This document shows, piece by piece, positions 53,257 to 61,298 of a stretch of DNA of 64,000 bases. Within the stretch, counting starts at the first letter, position 1. Every line of letters starts with the position of its first letter. Location of the stretch: contig CANLEE010000001.1 in the NCBI GenBank assembly GCA_947489585.1, positions 428,946-492,945 on the forward strand. The letters are read 5' to 3'. The position numbers and the translations under genes were made by a program. The notes under the pieces are model-generated. The model made no database searches and was not told where the DNA came from. It saw only the letters and a program-made list of their open reading frames with translations. Source of the DNA: an uncultured Psychroserpens sp. GTDB taxonomy: Bacteria; Bacteroidota; Bacteroidia; Flavobacteriales; Flavobacteriaceae.

Positions 53257-55227
53257 TTATTCGGTTTTAGTTGTTAGTAAAAGAGGCCCTTTAGTAGTTA
53301 ATTCAATCGCATCATTCCAAGTAAAACTTTCACCAGAAATAACATTATGCAATATTTTTCCATCGAGCTCAATTTCCGCGTAGCGTTTTAAATCTATCGT
53401 GATTGGTTTATCATTCTTATTAACTATTAAAACAACAGTCTCATCACCATGTGTTCGAAACAAAAAATATGTTCCCATAAATGGAGAAAAATGAACGGTT
53501 TGACCTTCATGAATCGCTTTACTGTTTTTTCTATAATTGAGTAATTTTTTCATAAAAGATTGCATGTCTTTTTGTTCTATAGATAGACCTTCGCCTGTAA
53601 ATGCGTTTACGGAGTCTCCTTCCCATCCTCCTGGATAATCAGTACGAATTAAACCATGGTCTCCTGGTTTATCAAAATCATCCATCAAGATTTCAGTACC
53701 ATAATACATTTGCAAAATTCTTGGCATCATTGCATAGGTAGCAAGTGCCATTTTGGTGTTTATGATATCGCCTTTTAGTTGTGTAAAAATGCGGCTCATA
53801 TCATGATTTCCTTCAAAAATCATAATGCTTTTGGGGTTAGCATAGTGAAAATCATTCGCCAAACCTTCATAGATTTTAACGAGTCCTTTATCCCAAGACT
53901 CTTCTTCGTTTAAGGCTTCAACAACTTTAGCTTGCATCGCAAAATCCATCGTTGATTTCAGATTTGAATCATACCCATCTCTATTATTTGCACCGTCTTG
54001 CCAATAACCGATAAGTAATGGATTATAACTCCACTCCTCACCAACAATATTGAAATTAGGGTATTCTGTCATAATTGTACCAGCCCAATCACTCATAAAA
54101 TCTTTATCCGGATAAGGGTAAGTATCTTGACGAATACCATCTAATTGCGCAGTTTCTATCCACCAAATACTGTTTTGAATGATGTATTTAGCCATAAACG
54201 GATTACGTTGATTTAAATCTGGCATTGCGGACACAAACCATCCGTCTGAATTGCCCTTTTTATCGCTTTGAGATGCGTATATATCCTGATTAGAAGTACG
54301 TCTATGGGTAGAGTGTATCGTAGTTTTCCAATCCCAATTGTCTTTATGTTCCTCATAGTTTTCTTGAAGATTCACCCAGTCTTTAAATGGTAGATCTTTC
54401 ATCCACCAGTGTTCTAAACCACAATGATTTGCCACTTGATCCATGATAAGTTTCATTCCTTTCTGTTTTGCTTTTTGAGACAGGTCTTGATACTCTTCAA
54501 GCGTTCCAAAACGCGGATCAATTTTGTATAAATCTGTAATCGCATAACCATGATAAGAGCCTTCTTCCATATCATTGATTAACATCGGTTGAGGCCATAT
54601 GGCTGTAAAACCTAAATCATGGATATAATCGAGATGATTAATCACTCCTTCAATATCACCACCATGACGTGCATAATTATTAGTTCTATCAATTGTTTTT
54701 TCTAGAAGCCCTTCTTGACCTTCCATAGCAATTGGTGTATCATTATTTGAATTTGCATTAGCAAAACGATCTGGTGTTATAAGATAAATGGCATCACTAC
54801 TGTTGAAGCCTATGTAATCTTCAGCTGGTTTCAAGCGTTCTTTTAATTCGTATGCATCGATTAATTCATCACCATTTTCATTTTTGAATTTGATATTAAA
54901 TTGTCCTATAGGCGTATTTTTAGAAAGCACCAAATCAATAAACACATAGTTATTACTATTATCACCTTTACTGACCTTTTCTATTGAAAGACCTTGATAT
55001 GAAATACTTGGTGTATAATCTCCAATATTTTTGTGCTTAACTAGCAATTGAAGAGTGTCTTGTTTAAAACCTATCCACCAGTTTGGTGGTTCAATACGTT
55101 CTATATCGCTTTTATCAATGAATTCAGATGACTGCTCAACAACATTAATTTCAGAAGACTTGTTGTTTTTACAAGACGTACTTAAAACGATTATTAATGA
55201 GAAAAATAAATAAACATGTTTTTTCAT
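53257..55227 (-). CDS. GH13 cyclomaltodextrinase/neopullulanase-like enzyme, lipoprotein
   Basis: A 656-residue enzyme from the ATG at 55225-55227; the upstream ATG at 55248 adds seven residues ahead of the signal peptide. A lipobox ends LIIVLSTSC. Residues 40-130 form an N-terminal cyclomaltodextrinase domain (IEPPNWWIGFKQDTLQLLV). The barrel follows, with SDAIYLITPDRFANANSNND, nucleophile Asp368 (LDGIRQDTYPY), acid/base Glu397 (IVGEEWSYN) and Asp476 (EGNHDMSR). This family cuts cyclodextrins, pullulan and maltooligosaccharides, as SusA does in Bacteroides. It lies 30 bp after the GH65 gene. Confidence 0.93.
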   Translation of the reverse strand: MKKHVYLFFSLIIVLSTSCKNNKSSEINVVEQSSEFIDKSDIERIEPPNWWIGFKQDTLQLLVKHKNIGDYTPSISYQGLSIEKVSKGDNSNNYVFIDLVLSKNTPIGQFNIKFKNENGDELIDAYELKERLKPAEDYIGFNSSDAIYLITPDRFANANSNNDTPIAMEGQEGLLEKTIDRTNNYARHGGDIEGVINHLDYIHDLGFTAIWPQPMLINDMEEGSYHGYAITDLYKIDPRFGTLEEYQDLSQKAKQKGMKLIMDQVANHCGLEHWWMKDLPFKDWVNLQENYEEHKDNWDWKTTIHSTHRRTSNQDIYASQSDKKGNSDGWFVSAMPDLNQRNPFMAKYIIQNSIWWIETAQLDGIRQDTYPYPDKDFMSDWAGTIMTEYPNFNIVGEEWSYNPLLIGYWQDGANNRDGYDSNLKSTMDFAMQAKVVEALNEEESWDKGLVKIYEGLANDFHYANPKSIMIFEGNHDMSRIFTQLKGDIINTKMALATYAMMPRILQMYYGTEILMDDFDKPGDHGLIRTDYPGGWEGDSVNAFTGEGLSIEQKDMQSFMKKLLNYRKNSKAIHEGQTVHFSPFMGTYFLFRTHGDETVVLIVNKNDKPITIDLKRYAEIELDGKILHNVISGESFTWNDAIELTTKGPLLLTTKTE

Positions 55228-55257
55228 ATGATATAATTTTAAGTGCATTATTATTAG

Positions 55258-57564
55258 TTATACAGTCACCAAATTATTAGGACTTATAGTTATTGCATTG
55301 CCATTGACTAAAATTTCTAAATCTTGATAGCCTTCAAGTTCAAATCTAGTCTCACCTTTAACAACATTAACCTTTAAAATTTGATTTCTAAAGTTGACTT
55401 TGAATGAATAGGCATTCCACTCATTTGGGATTTTTGGTTCAAACGATAACTTATCATTTACAACACGCATTCCACCAAAACCTTCAACGATGCTCATCCA
55501 AGTTCCAGCCATTGATGTAATATGCAAGCCTTCTTCTACTTCATGATTATAATCATCTAAATCAAGACGGGACGTACGTAAATAAAATGCGTAAGCTTGT
55601 TCCATACGATCTAATTTTGCCGCTTGAATACTATGTACACAAGGTGAAAGAGAGCTTTCATGAACTGTAAAAGGTTCATAAAAATCGAAATGACGTTCTA
55701 ACTCTTCAGTAGAAAAATGATCTTCAAAAAAGTAGAACCCTTGTAAGGTATCTGCTTGTTTTATATAAGGAGAACGCAAAATTCTATCCCAAGACCATTT
55801 CTGGTTAATTGGTCTTTGTGATTTTGGCAAATTTGAAACCGTTATCAATTTTTTATCTAAAAACCCATCTTGTTGTAAGTAGACATTTTTTTCTTTGGAA
55901 AACGGGAAGTACATATTATCTGCAACTTTTTTCCATAGATCCAATTCGTTATCCGAAATTTTCGTTTTACTAACAATTCTTGAATAATCATTAGCATAGT
56001 CTTCTTTAACTTTGGAGATAGCTTCTAAAGCATAATCAATACACCATTTAGCAATATAATTTGTATACCAATTGTTATTGACATTATTTTCATATTCATT
56101 TGGACCTGTAACTCCTAGAATGACATATTTGTTTTTTGTTTCTGAAAGGTTTGAACGTTGCTGCCAGAATCTTGCAATTCCAATAAGTACCTCTAAACCT
56201 TTTTCTGGTATATAACTAAAATCTCCCGTATATCTATAGTAATTAAAAATTGCAAAAGCGATAGCACCATTACGATGAATTTCTTCAAAAGTAATTTCCC
56301 ATTCATTATGACATTCTTCTCCATTCATAGTAACCATTGGGTATAATGCTGCACCATTTGAAAACCCTAATTTCTCAGCATTTTCAATAGCCTTATCCAA
56401 ATGATTGTAACGGTATTCTAATAAACTTTTCGCTACATTTTGATCTTTGGTAGCCATATAAAATGGTATGCAATAGGCTTCGGTGTCCCAATACGTGCTA
56501 CCACCATATTTCTCTCCAGTGAATCCTTTTGGGCCTATATTTAATCGTGCATCTTTACCAAGATAAGTTTGATTTAAATGAAAAATATTAAATCGAATTC
56601 CTTGCTGAGCAGCAACATCACCTTCAATAGTTATATCTGCCATATCCCAAATCTCAGCCCAAGCTTGTTTTTGCCAGTCAAGTAAAGCATCAAAACCAAT
56701 TTCAGAAACCTTATTTAGAGTTTTCTTTGCTGTAGAAATCAACTCATTTTTATCATGATTTCTATCAGACGTATAACCTCCAAATTTTGTGAGCGTAATT
56801 ATATCACCTTTAGCAACATGATTTTGATAAGTAAATGAAATCTTATCTATAGCATCATTAACTATTTTATCTTGCTTTAAAACGTTTCCATTTAATGACA
56901 CTTGGGTTTGCATTGACGTACAGACATAAAAATGTGTTTTCATTGTTTTTGAAACAATGAACGCTTGTTCATTTTCATGATTTACACTTAATACATCCCA
57001 AAACTTATCATCCCAATTAGAGTCTTCATTGGTTATACCATTGTCTAAGTATGGTGAAAAATCTATTTGCGCATCATTATTTAATGGTGTCACATGGTAT
57101 TCTATCGCACCTACCTCATCAAGATCTAAACTCAAAAAACGCTTGGTTTCTACTTTAACTTCAATAAAATTTTGAAGTGTAGCAATAAAGCTTCTAGATA
57201 GCCAACCCTCTTTCATGTTGAGTTCTCTTCTGAAATTTTCCACTTTATTGCACTTTGCAAGGTCTAACATTTCACCATTGATAGTCACATTAATTCCTAT
57301 CCAATTTGGAGCATTTAATACTTTTGCAAAATAGTCTGGATAGCCATTTTTCCACCAACCTACTCTCGTTTTATCAGGGTAATAAACTCCTGCGACATAG
57401 CTTCCTTGAAAAGTTTCACCAGAATAGTACTCTTCAAAATTAGCGCGTTGCCCCATGGCTCCATTACCTAAACTCATTAAGCTTTCTGAAGCCTTGACAC
57501 GATTGGCTTCAAAGCCTTCTTCTATGATTGACCAATTATCTGGTTGTATATAATTATTATTCAT
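55258..57564 (-). CDS. Glycoside hydrolase family 65 disaccharide phosphorylase, probable maltose phosphorylase
   Basis: A 768-residue cytoplasmic protein with no signal peptide. The order is that of GH65: N-terminal sandwich (10-270), linker, (alpha/alpha)6 barrel (320-690) and a small C-terminal sheet. The barrel holds YGGSTYWDTEAYCIPFYM (353-370), MNGEECHNEWEITFEEIHRN and the catalytic acid Glu490 in VTGPNEYENNVNN. It uses phosphate to split maltose into beta-glucose 1-phosphate and glucose. The PgmB gene 12 bp upstream supplies the next step, which supports a beta-glucose 1-phosphate product. Trehalose or kojibiose activity cannot be ruled out, but the context favours maltose. Confidence 0.94.
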   Translation of the reverse strand: MNNNYIQPDNWSIIEEGFEANRVKASESLMSLGNGAMGQRANFEEYYSGETFQGSYVAGVYYPDKTRVGWWKNGYPDYFAKVLNAPNWIGINVTINGEMLDLAKCNKVENFRRELNMKEGWLSRSFIATLQNFIEVKVETKRFLSLDLDEVGAIEYHVTPLNNDAQIDFSPYLDNGITNEDSNWDDKFWDVLSVNHENEQAFIVSKTMKTHFYVCTSMQTQVSLNGNVLKQDKIVNDAIDKISFTYQNHVAKGDIITLTKFGGYTSDRNHDKNELISTAKKTLNKVSEIGFDALLDWQKQAWAEIWDMADITIEGDVAAQQGIRFNIFHLNQTYLGKDARLNIGPKGFTGEKYGGSTYWDTEAYCIPFYMATKDQNVAKSLLEYRYNHLDKAIENAEKLGFSNGAALYPMVTMNGEECHNEWEITFEEIHRNGAIAFAIFNYYRYTGDFSYIPEKGLEVLIGIARFWQQRSNLSETKNKYVILGVTGPNEYENNVNNNWYTNYIAKWCIDYALEAISKVKEDYANDYSRIVSKTKISDNELDLWKKVADNMYFPFSKEKNVYLQQDGFLDKKLITVSNLPKSQRPINQKWSWDRILRSPYIKQADTLQGFYFFEDHFSTEELERHFDFYEPFTVHESSLSPCVHSIQAAKLDRMEQAYAFYLRTSRLDLDDYNHEVEEGLHITSMAGTWMSIVEGFGGMRVVNDKLSFEPKIPNEWNAYSFKVNFRNQILKVNVVKGETRFELEGYQDLEILVNGNAITISPNNLVTV

Positions 57565-57576
57565 TGTCTTTACGAA

Positions 57577-58275
57577 TCAATTATTGATTGATACATTCTT
57601 TTTTTGTTGTTTGTTTATATCTCCTGAAATAAGAGCTTCTAAAAATTCTGAAGATATTTCAGTAAAGTCTTTAAAGATATAATCGGCTTCATATAGCACT
57701 TCTTTTTCGCCAATACCTATAGAAATCATATTGGCAGTATTTGCAGCTTGAACTCCTGCAACTGAATCTTCAAAAACAATACAATTTTCTGGCTTCATCT
57801 TTAAGAGTTCAGCTCCAATTAGGAAAACTTCAGGATTTGGCTTTGCTTTAGAGACATCATTACCATCAACTATGGCTTCAAACTTCTCTAAAAGATTTAC
57901 TTTTTTTAGAATAGGCGTTGCATTTTTGCTTGCCGACCCGAGTGCTATAGCTTGTTCTTTTTCAATTAAGAAATCAAGGGTTTTTGAGACATCTGGAAGA
58001 ATTTCAGAGTCGTCCATCTGATCTATATAACTAAGGTATTCATTGTTTTTTAAGCCCATGAGTTTCATGAATTCACCTTCTGACAGGGATTTATTTCCCC
58101 ATTCTAATATTTTTTCTAATGAGCGTACACGACTGACACCCTTAAGTTGTTCATTTTGCGTTTCGGAAAAATCAACACCAATACTATTGGCTAATCTTTT
58201 CCAAGCTAAAAAGTGATATTTCGCTGTATCAACGATGACACCATCTAAGTCAAATATGAATCCTTTTTTATGCAT
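57577..58275 (-). CDS. pgmB: Beta-phosphoglucomutase
   Basis: A 232-residue HAD-superfamily enzyme that turns beta-glucose 1-phosphate into glucose 6-phosphate. The nucleophile motif is FIFDLDGVIVDTAKYH (Asp9, Asp11), with the family's HFLAWKRLA cap helix. Motif II is ALGSASKNA (near 116-124), Lys is at SKAKPNPEVFL and motif III at IVFEDSVAGVQAA. It overlaps the MFS gene upstream by 8 bp and precedes the GH65 gene by 12 bp. Together these give a cytoplasmic route from maltose to glycolysis that saves one ATP. Confidence 0.95.
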   Translation of the reverse strand: MHKKGFIFDLDGVIVDTAKYHFLAWKRLANSIGVDFSETQNEQLKGVSRVRSLEKILEWGNKSLSEGEFMKLMGLKNNEYLSYIDQMDDSEILPDVSKTLDFLIEKEQAIALGSASKNATPILKKVNLLEKFEAIVDGNDVSKAKPNPEVFLIGAELLKMKPENCIVFEDSVAGVQAANTANMISIGIGEKEVLYEADYIFKDFTEISSEFLEALISGDINKQQKKNVSINN

Positions 58276-59800
58276 TGATTTCTATTGTTTTTTTATCATT
58301 TACGGTTAGAGATATTAAGCCTGCTAATATCATTGACACGCCTCCAATTAATAGCGCATAAATAGGCTGGTTATCAAAAAACTTAGAAACTAAAAATCCT
58401 AAAATCGATGCAGCTACTAGTTGAGGTATTACAATAAAAAAGTTGAAAACTCCCATATAATAGCCCATCTTATTAGAAGGTAATGAACCCGAAAGCATGG
58501 CATAAGGGATAGATAAGATACTAGCCCAAGCAATACCAACTCCAATCATTGGTAACCATTCGATGGTAAATACTGATGGATTAGTTATAAAATAGAGTGA
58601 CATTAAACCTAATCCTCCAGCTACTAAAGCTAAAAAGTGTGTGAATTTTCTGCTAGTTTTTTTCGCCAATAATGGTAATAGAAAAGCTACAGCTGCTGCT
58701 ATGATATTATAATTAGCAAACATTGCACCTACTTGATTTGCTCCTAAATTATAAGCATTTGACGTTGTGTCTGTAGCATTATATATATGCTCTGTCACGG
58801 CAGGAGTCATATAAATCCACATAGAAAATAATGCAAACCATGAAAAGAATTGTACCCAAGCCAATTGTTTCATTATTTGTGGCATAGATTGAAAATCGTT
58901 CATTATGTTAACAAAGCCATTTTCTGTATTATTATTTTTTTGAAGAAGTCCAGAAATTAGCATTGCAATTCCACCAAGAGTAACAAGTCCTAATGTAAGT
59001 ACAAATAAATCTTTTTTAAGTTCAAAATGATAAACTAAATATGTGGTAATTAGACCAATTAATGTGGTGATTATTCCTTTAGACAAATGCGATTTTCCAT
59101 TATTTCGGAACCATTCCATAGAAGGCCTTTCTTTGTCAAGGTCTGCATTTTCTTTTGCATCAAAAACTTTCATTTCTTCTGGAGAATACTCTTTAGATTT
59201 AAATACTGTCCATAATACAGCGATTAAAAATGCTCCGCCTCCAATGTAGAATGAGTATTTAACAGTATCTGGAATAACACCCTCAGGTGCAGTATTAGAA
59301 ATACCTATGTAGGTCATAAATTCAGGCAATCTAGATGCGACATAAGCACCAATACCAATAAAGAAACTTTGCATTGCAAATCCTTTTGTCAATTGATGTT
59401 CTGGAAGATTATCACCTACAAATGCTCGAAATGGTTCCATCGAAACGTTAATAGAAGCGTCCATAATCCACAGCATACCTGCTGCGATCCATAGCACTGG
59501 TGAATTAGGCATAATAAATAATGCTAAAGAAGCTAAAATAGCTCCAACTAAAAAGTAAGGACGACGACGACCTAATTTAGGGTGCCAAGTGCGGTCACTG
59601 AAATATCCAATTATTGGCTGAACAATCAAACCCGTTAAAGGTGCAGCAACCCAAAGAATAGGGATATCCTCGACTTCGGCTCCTAATGTTTGAAAAATTC
59701 GACTAACGTTAGCATTCTGAAGGGCAAAACCCATTTGGATTCCTAAGAAACCGAAACTCATGTTCCAGATTTCCCAAAAACCTAGTGTGCGCTTTTTCAT
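58268..59800 (-). CDS. MFS sugar transporter (SLC45/maltose-type)
   Basis: A 510-residue inner-membrane carrier with about 12 helices. The N-terminus GFWEIWNMSFGFLGIQMGFA and the loop FSDRTWHPKLGRRRPYF, with the MFS basic signature between helices 2 and 3, are typical of the SLC45/sucrose-maltose symporter group. A central cytoplasmic loop (about 205-245) divides the halves. It probably takes maltose or short maltooligosaccharides into the cytoplasm together with protons. It is the first gene of the ten-gene PUL operon. The 127 bp upstream, before the end of the lacI gene, hold a GATAA-N3-TTATC inverted repeat (59834-59846) and the 16-nt element shared with the susC leader. Confidence 0.93.
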   Translation of the reverse strand: MKKRTLGFWEIWNMSFGFLGIQMGFALQNANVSRIFQTLGAEVEDIPILWVAAPLTGLIVQPIIGYFSDRTWHPKLGRRRPYFLVGAILASLALFIMPNSPVLWIAAGMLWIMDASINVSMEPFRAFVGDNLPEHQLTKGFAMQSFFIGIGAYVASRLPEFMTYIGISNTAPEGVIPDTVKYSFYIGGGAFLIAVLWTVFKSKEYSPEEMKVFDAKENADLDKERPSMEWFRNNGKSHLSKGIITTLIGLITTYLVYHFELKKDLFVLTLGLVTLGGIAMLISGLLQKNNNTENGFVNIMNDFQSMPQIMKQLAWVQFFSWFALFSMWIYMTPAVTEHIYNATDTTSNAYNLGANQVGAMFANYNIIAAAVAFLLPLLAKKTSRKFTHFLALVAGGLGLMSLYFITNPSVFTIEWLPMIGVGIAWASILSIPYAMLSGSLPSNKMGYYMGVFNFFIVIPQLVAASILGFLVSKFFDNQPIYALLIGGVSMILAGLISLTVNDKKTIEINA

Positions 59801-59859
59801 AATAGTATGTTTAAATTAATACTATTGACAAGCGATAAAACTTATCAAAACTTAAATGT

Positions 59860-59875
59860 AGAAGTGAAAATATAA
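59860..59875 (+). repeat. 16-nt element shared with the susC upstream region
   Basis: AGAAGTGAAAATATAA, identical to 61246-61261. It lies 60 bp upstream of the MFS gene start, in the + orientation, whereas the MFS gene is read on the minus strand. Confidence 0.5.
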
Positions 59876-59927
59876 GTTCTGATTAGGTTGTAAATATAGT
59901 AAAGTTTTTAAATAATCAATGTTAAAA

Positions 59928-60983
59928 CTATTTTTTGGTCGATTCTCTTTCTATCAATTCGGTCTCAATAACGACCGTTTCATAAATTTCTTCTTCCTCT
60001 TCATCACCTTCGTCTAATTCTAATCTATTAATCAATAAATCGGCTGCTTTTTCTCCTATTTTCTGCCCATGTTGGCTCACAGTTGTTAAACTTGGTGTCG
60101 AGTGCTTGGAGAGTACACCATCAGTAAAACTAATAACTTGAAGCGATTTTGGAATCTCTAATCCAAGCTTTCGAGCAACTTTAATTGCCGTGACTGCATA
60201 GAGTTCATTCACTGCAAAAACACCATCAATTGACTTATTTGATTTAAATAACATTTCAATTTCTTTTTCTAATTTATCTAAATCATCATCAGACAAAAGT
60301 TTATCTTCTATTTTTAATATCAAAGAGCCTTTAGGATGAATCTTATGATCTTCTAAAGCTTCTAAATACCCTTGGGTTCTTAGTTTCCCAACGCTCACAT
60401 AATCTCTAGTAGTAATAATTGCAATGTTTTTACAGCCATTAGCAATTAGTTTCCCAACCGCCTGCTTAGCACCTTTCACATCATCTACAATGACTTTATC
60501 ACATGGTATTTCGTTGACTACTCGGTCAAACATTACGATTGGCATACCTTGATCAATCGTTTCAATAAAATGATGATAGTCTTGTTGTTGCAATGTTTCT
60601 TTAGCAATCGATAATATAAATCCGTCAATACTACCATTAGCCAACATTTGCATATTAATCACCTCTTTATCAAATGATTCGTTTGACAATCCAACAATTA
60701 CGTTATAGCCTCTATTATTGGCAACTAATTCAATACCAGTAATCACTTTAGAGAAAAAGTGGTGAACGATTTCAGGGATTATAATACCAATGGTCTTCGT
60801 TTTCCTGTTTTTTAAACTCAGTGCAATATTATTAGGTCTATAATTATATAGCTTAGCAAATGCCTGAACTTTCTGGCGTGTATCTTCGCTAATTTCAATA
60901 CTATTCCGAAGTGCTTTTGATACTGTAGAAATAGAAACATCTAGCTCTTTAGCTATTTGTTTCAGGGTTACTTTTCGTCTCAT
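59928..60983 (-). CDS. LacI-family transcriptional regulator of the alpha-glucan locus
   Basis: A 351-residue regulator. The HTH and hinge are at 4-58 (TLKQIAKELDVSISTVSKAL; YNYRPNNIALSL). The periplasmic-binding-like effector domain follows (KTIGIIIPEIVHHFFSKVIT; GMPIVMFDRVV; KSIDGVFAVNELYAV; GLEIPKSLQVISFTD). Near the C-terminus is an acidic stretch, LDEGDEEEEEIYE (about 325-337), that is longer than in common LacI proteins. It is divergent from susC, with 315 bp between, and follows the same direction as the enzyme operon. Maltose or a maltooligosaccharide is the likely inducer, taking the place that SusR holds in Bacteroides. A CG-centred operator lies at 61174-61187. Confidence 0.93.
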   Translation of the reverse strand: MRRKVTLKQIAKELDVSISTVSKALRNSIEISEDTRQKVQAFAKLYNYRPNNIALSLKNRKTKTIGIIIPEIVHHFFSKVITGIELVANNRGYNVIVGLSNESFDKEVINMQMLANGSIDGFILSIAKETLQQQDYHHFIETIDQGMPIVMFDRVVNEIPCDKVIVDDVKGAKQAVGKLIANGCKNIAIITTRDYVSVGKLRTQGYLEALEDHKIHPKGSLILKIEDKLLSDDDLDKLEKEIEMLFKSNKSIDGVFAVNELYAVTAIKVARKLGLEIPKSLQVISFTDGVLSKHSTPSLTTVSQHGQKIGEKAADLLINRLELDEGDEEEEEIYETVVIETELIERESTKK

Positions 60984-61173
60984 TTATAGGGTTTATGAAC
61001 AACAAAGTTGTTTAATTCTGAAAGGTTAAAACTAAACAATAATTTGCGATTTTGGCAAAAAAACGATATTTTAAAATTCCGAAGATGGCAACAAACATAT
61101 CTTTTTATTGTCAAAACAATAATTTAAGTACATTTTAAGTACATGACTGTTAAAATTCAAAAAGTTTTTAACA

Positions 61174-61187
61174 CGAAAACGTTTGCG
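61174..61187. promoter_or_regulatory. LacI-type operator upstream of susC
   Basis: CGAAAACGTTTGCG, a CG-centred inverted repeat (12 of 14 positions symmetric) with the AAACGTTT core typical of LacI-family sites. It is 112 bp upstream of the susC ATG and 191 bp from the lacI start. Binding by the adjacent LacI protein is inferred. Confidence 0.65.
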
Positions 61188-61245
61188 TTGCCCAAATACA
61201 AAGGGATAACAAAAAATACACATAAATTTTACATAGATTTAACCC

Positions 61246-61261
61246 AGAAGTGAAAATATAA
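61246..61261 (+). repeat. 16-nt element in the susC leader
   Basis: AGAAGTGAAAATATAA, 37 bp upstream of the susC ATG, identical to 59860-59875 in front of the MFS-led operon. It may be a shared regulatory or leader element. Confidence 0.5.
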
Positions 61262-61298
61262 TCAAATTAACTAAAGCAACTAACTTTAAAAATATTTT

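Larger units (their letters stand above)
60984..61298. other. 315-bp divergent intergenic region between lacI and susC
   Basis: It contains no gene. I see a LacI-type operator (61174-61187), the 16-nt element shared with the MFS promoter region (61246-61261), and several A/T-runs. Promoters for both lacI (-) and susC (+) must lie here, but I cannot fix their -7 and -33 boxes with confidence. Confidence 0.7.
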
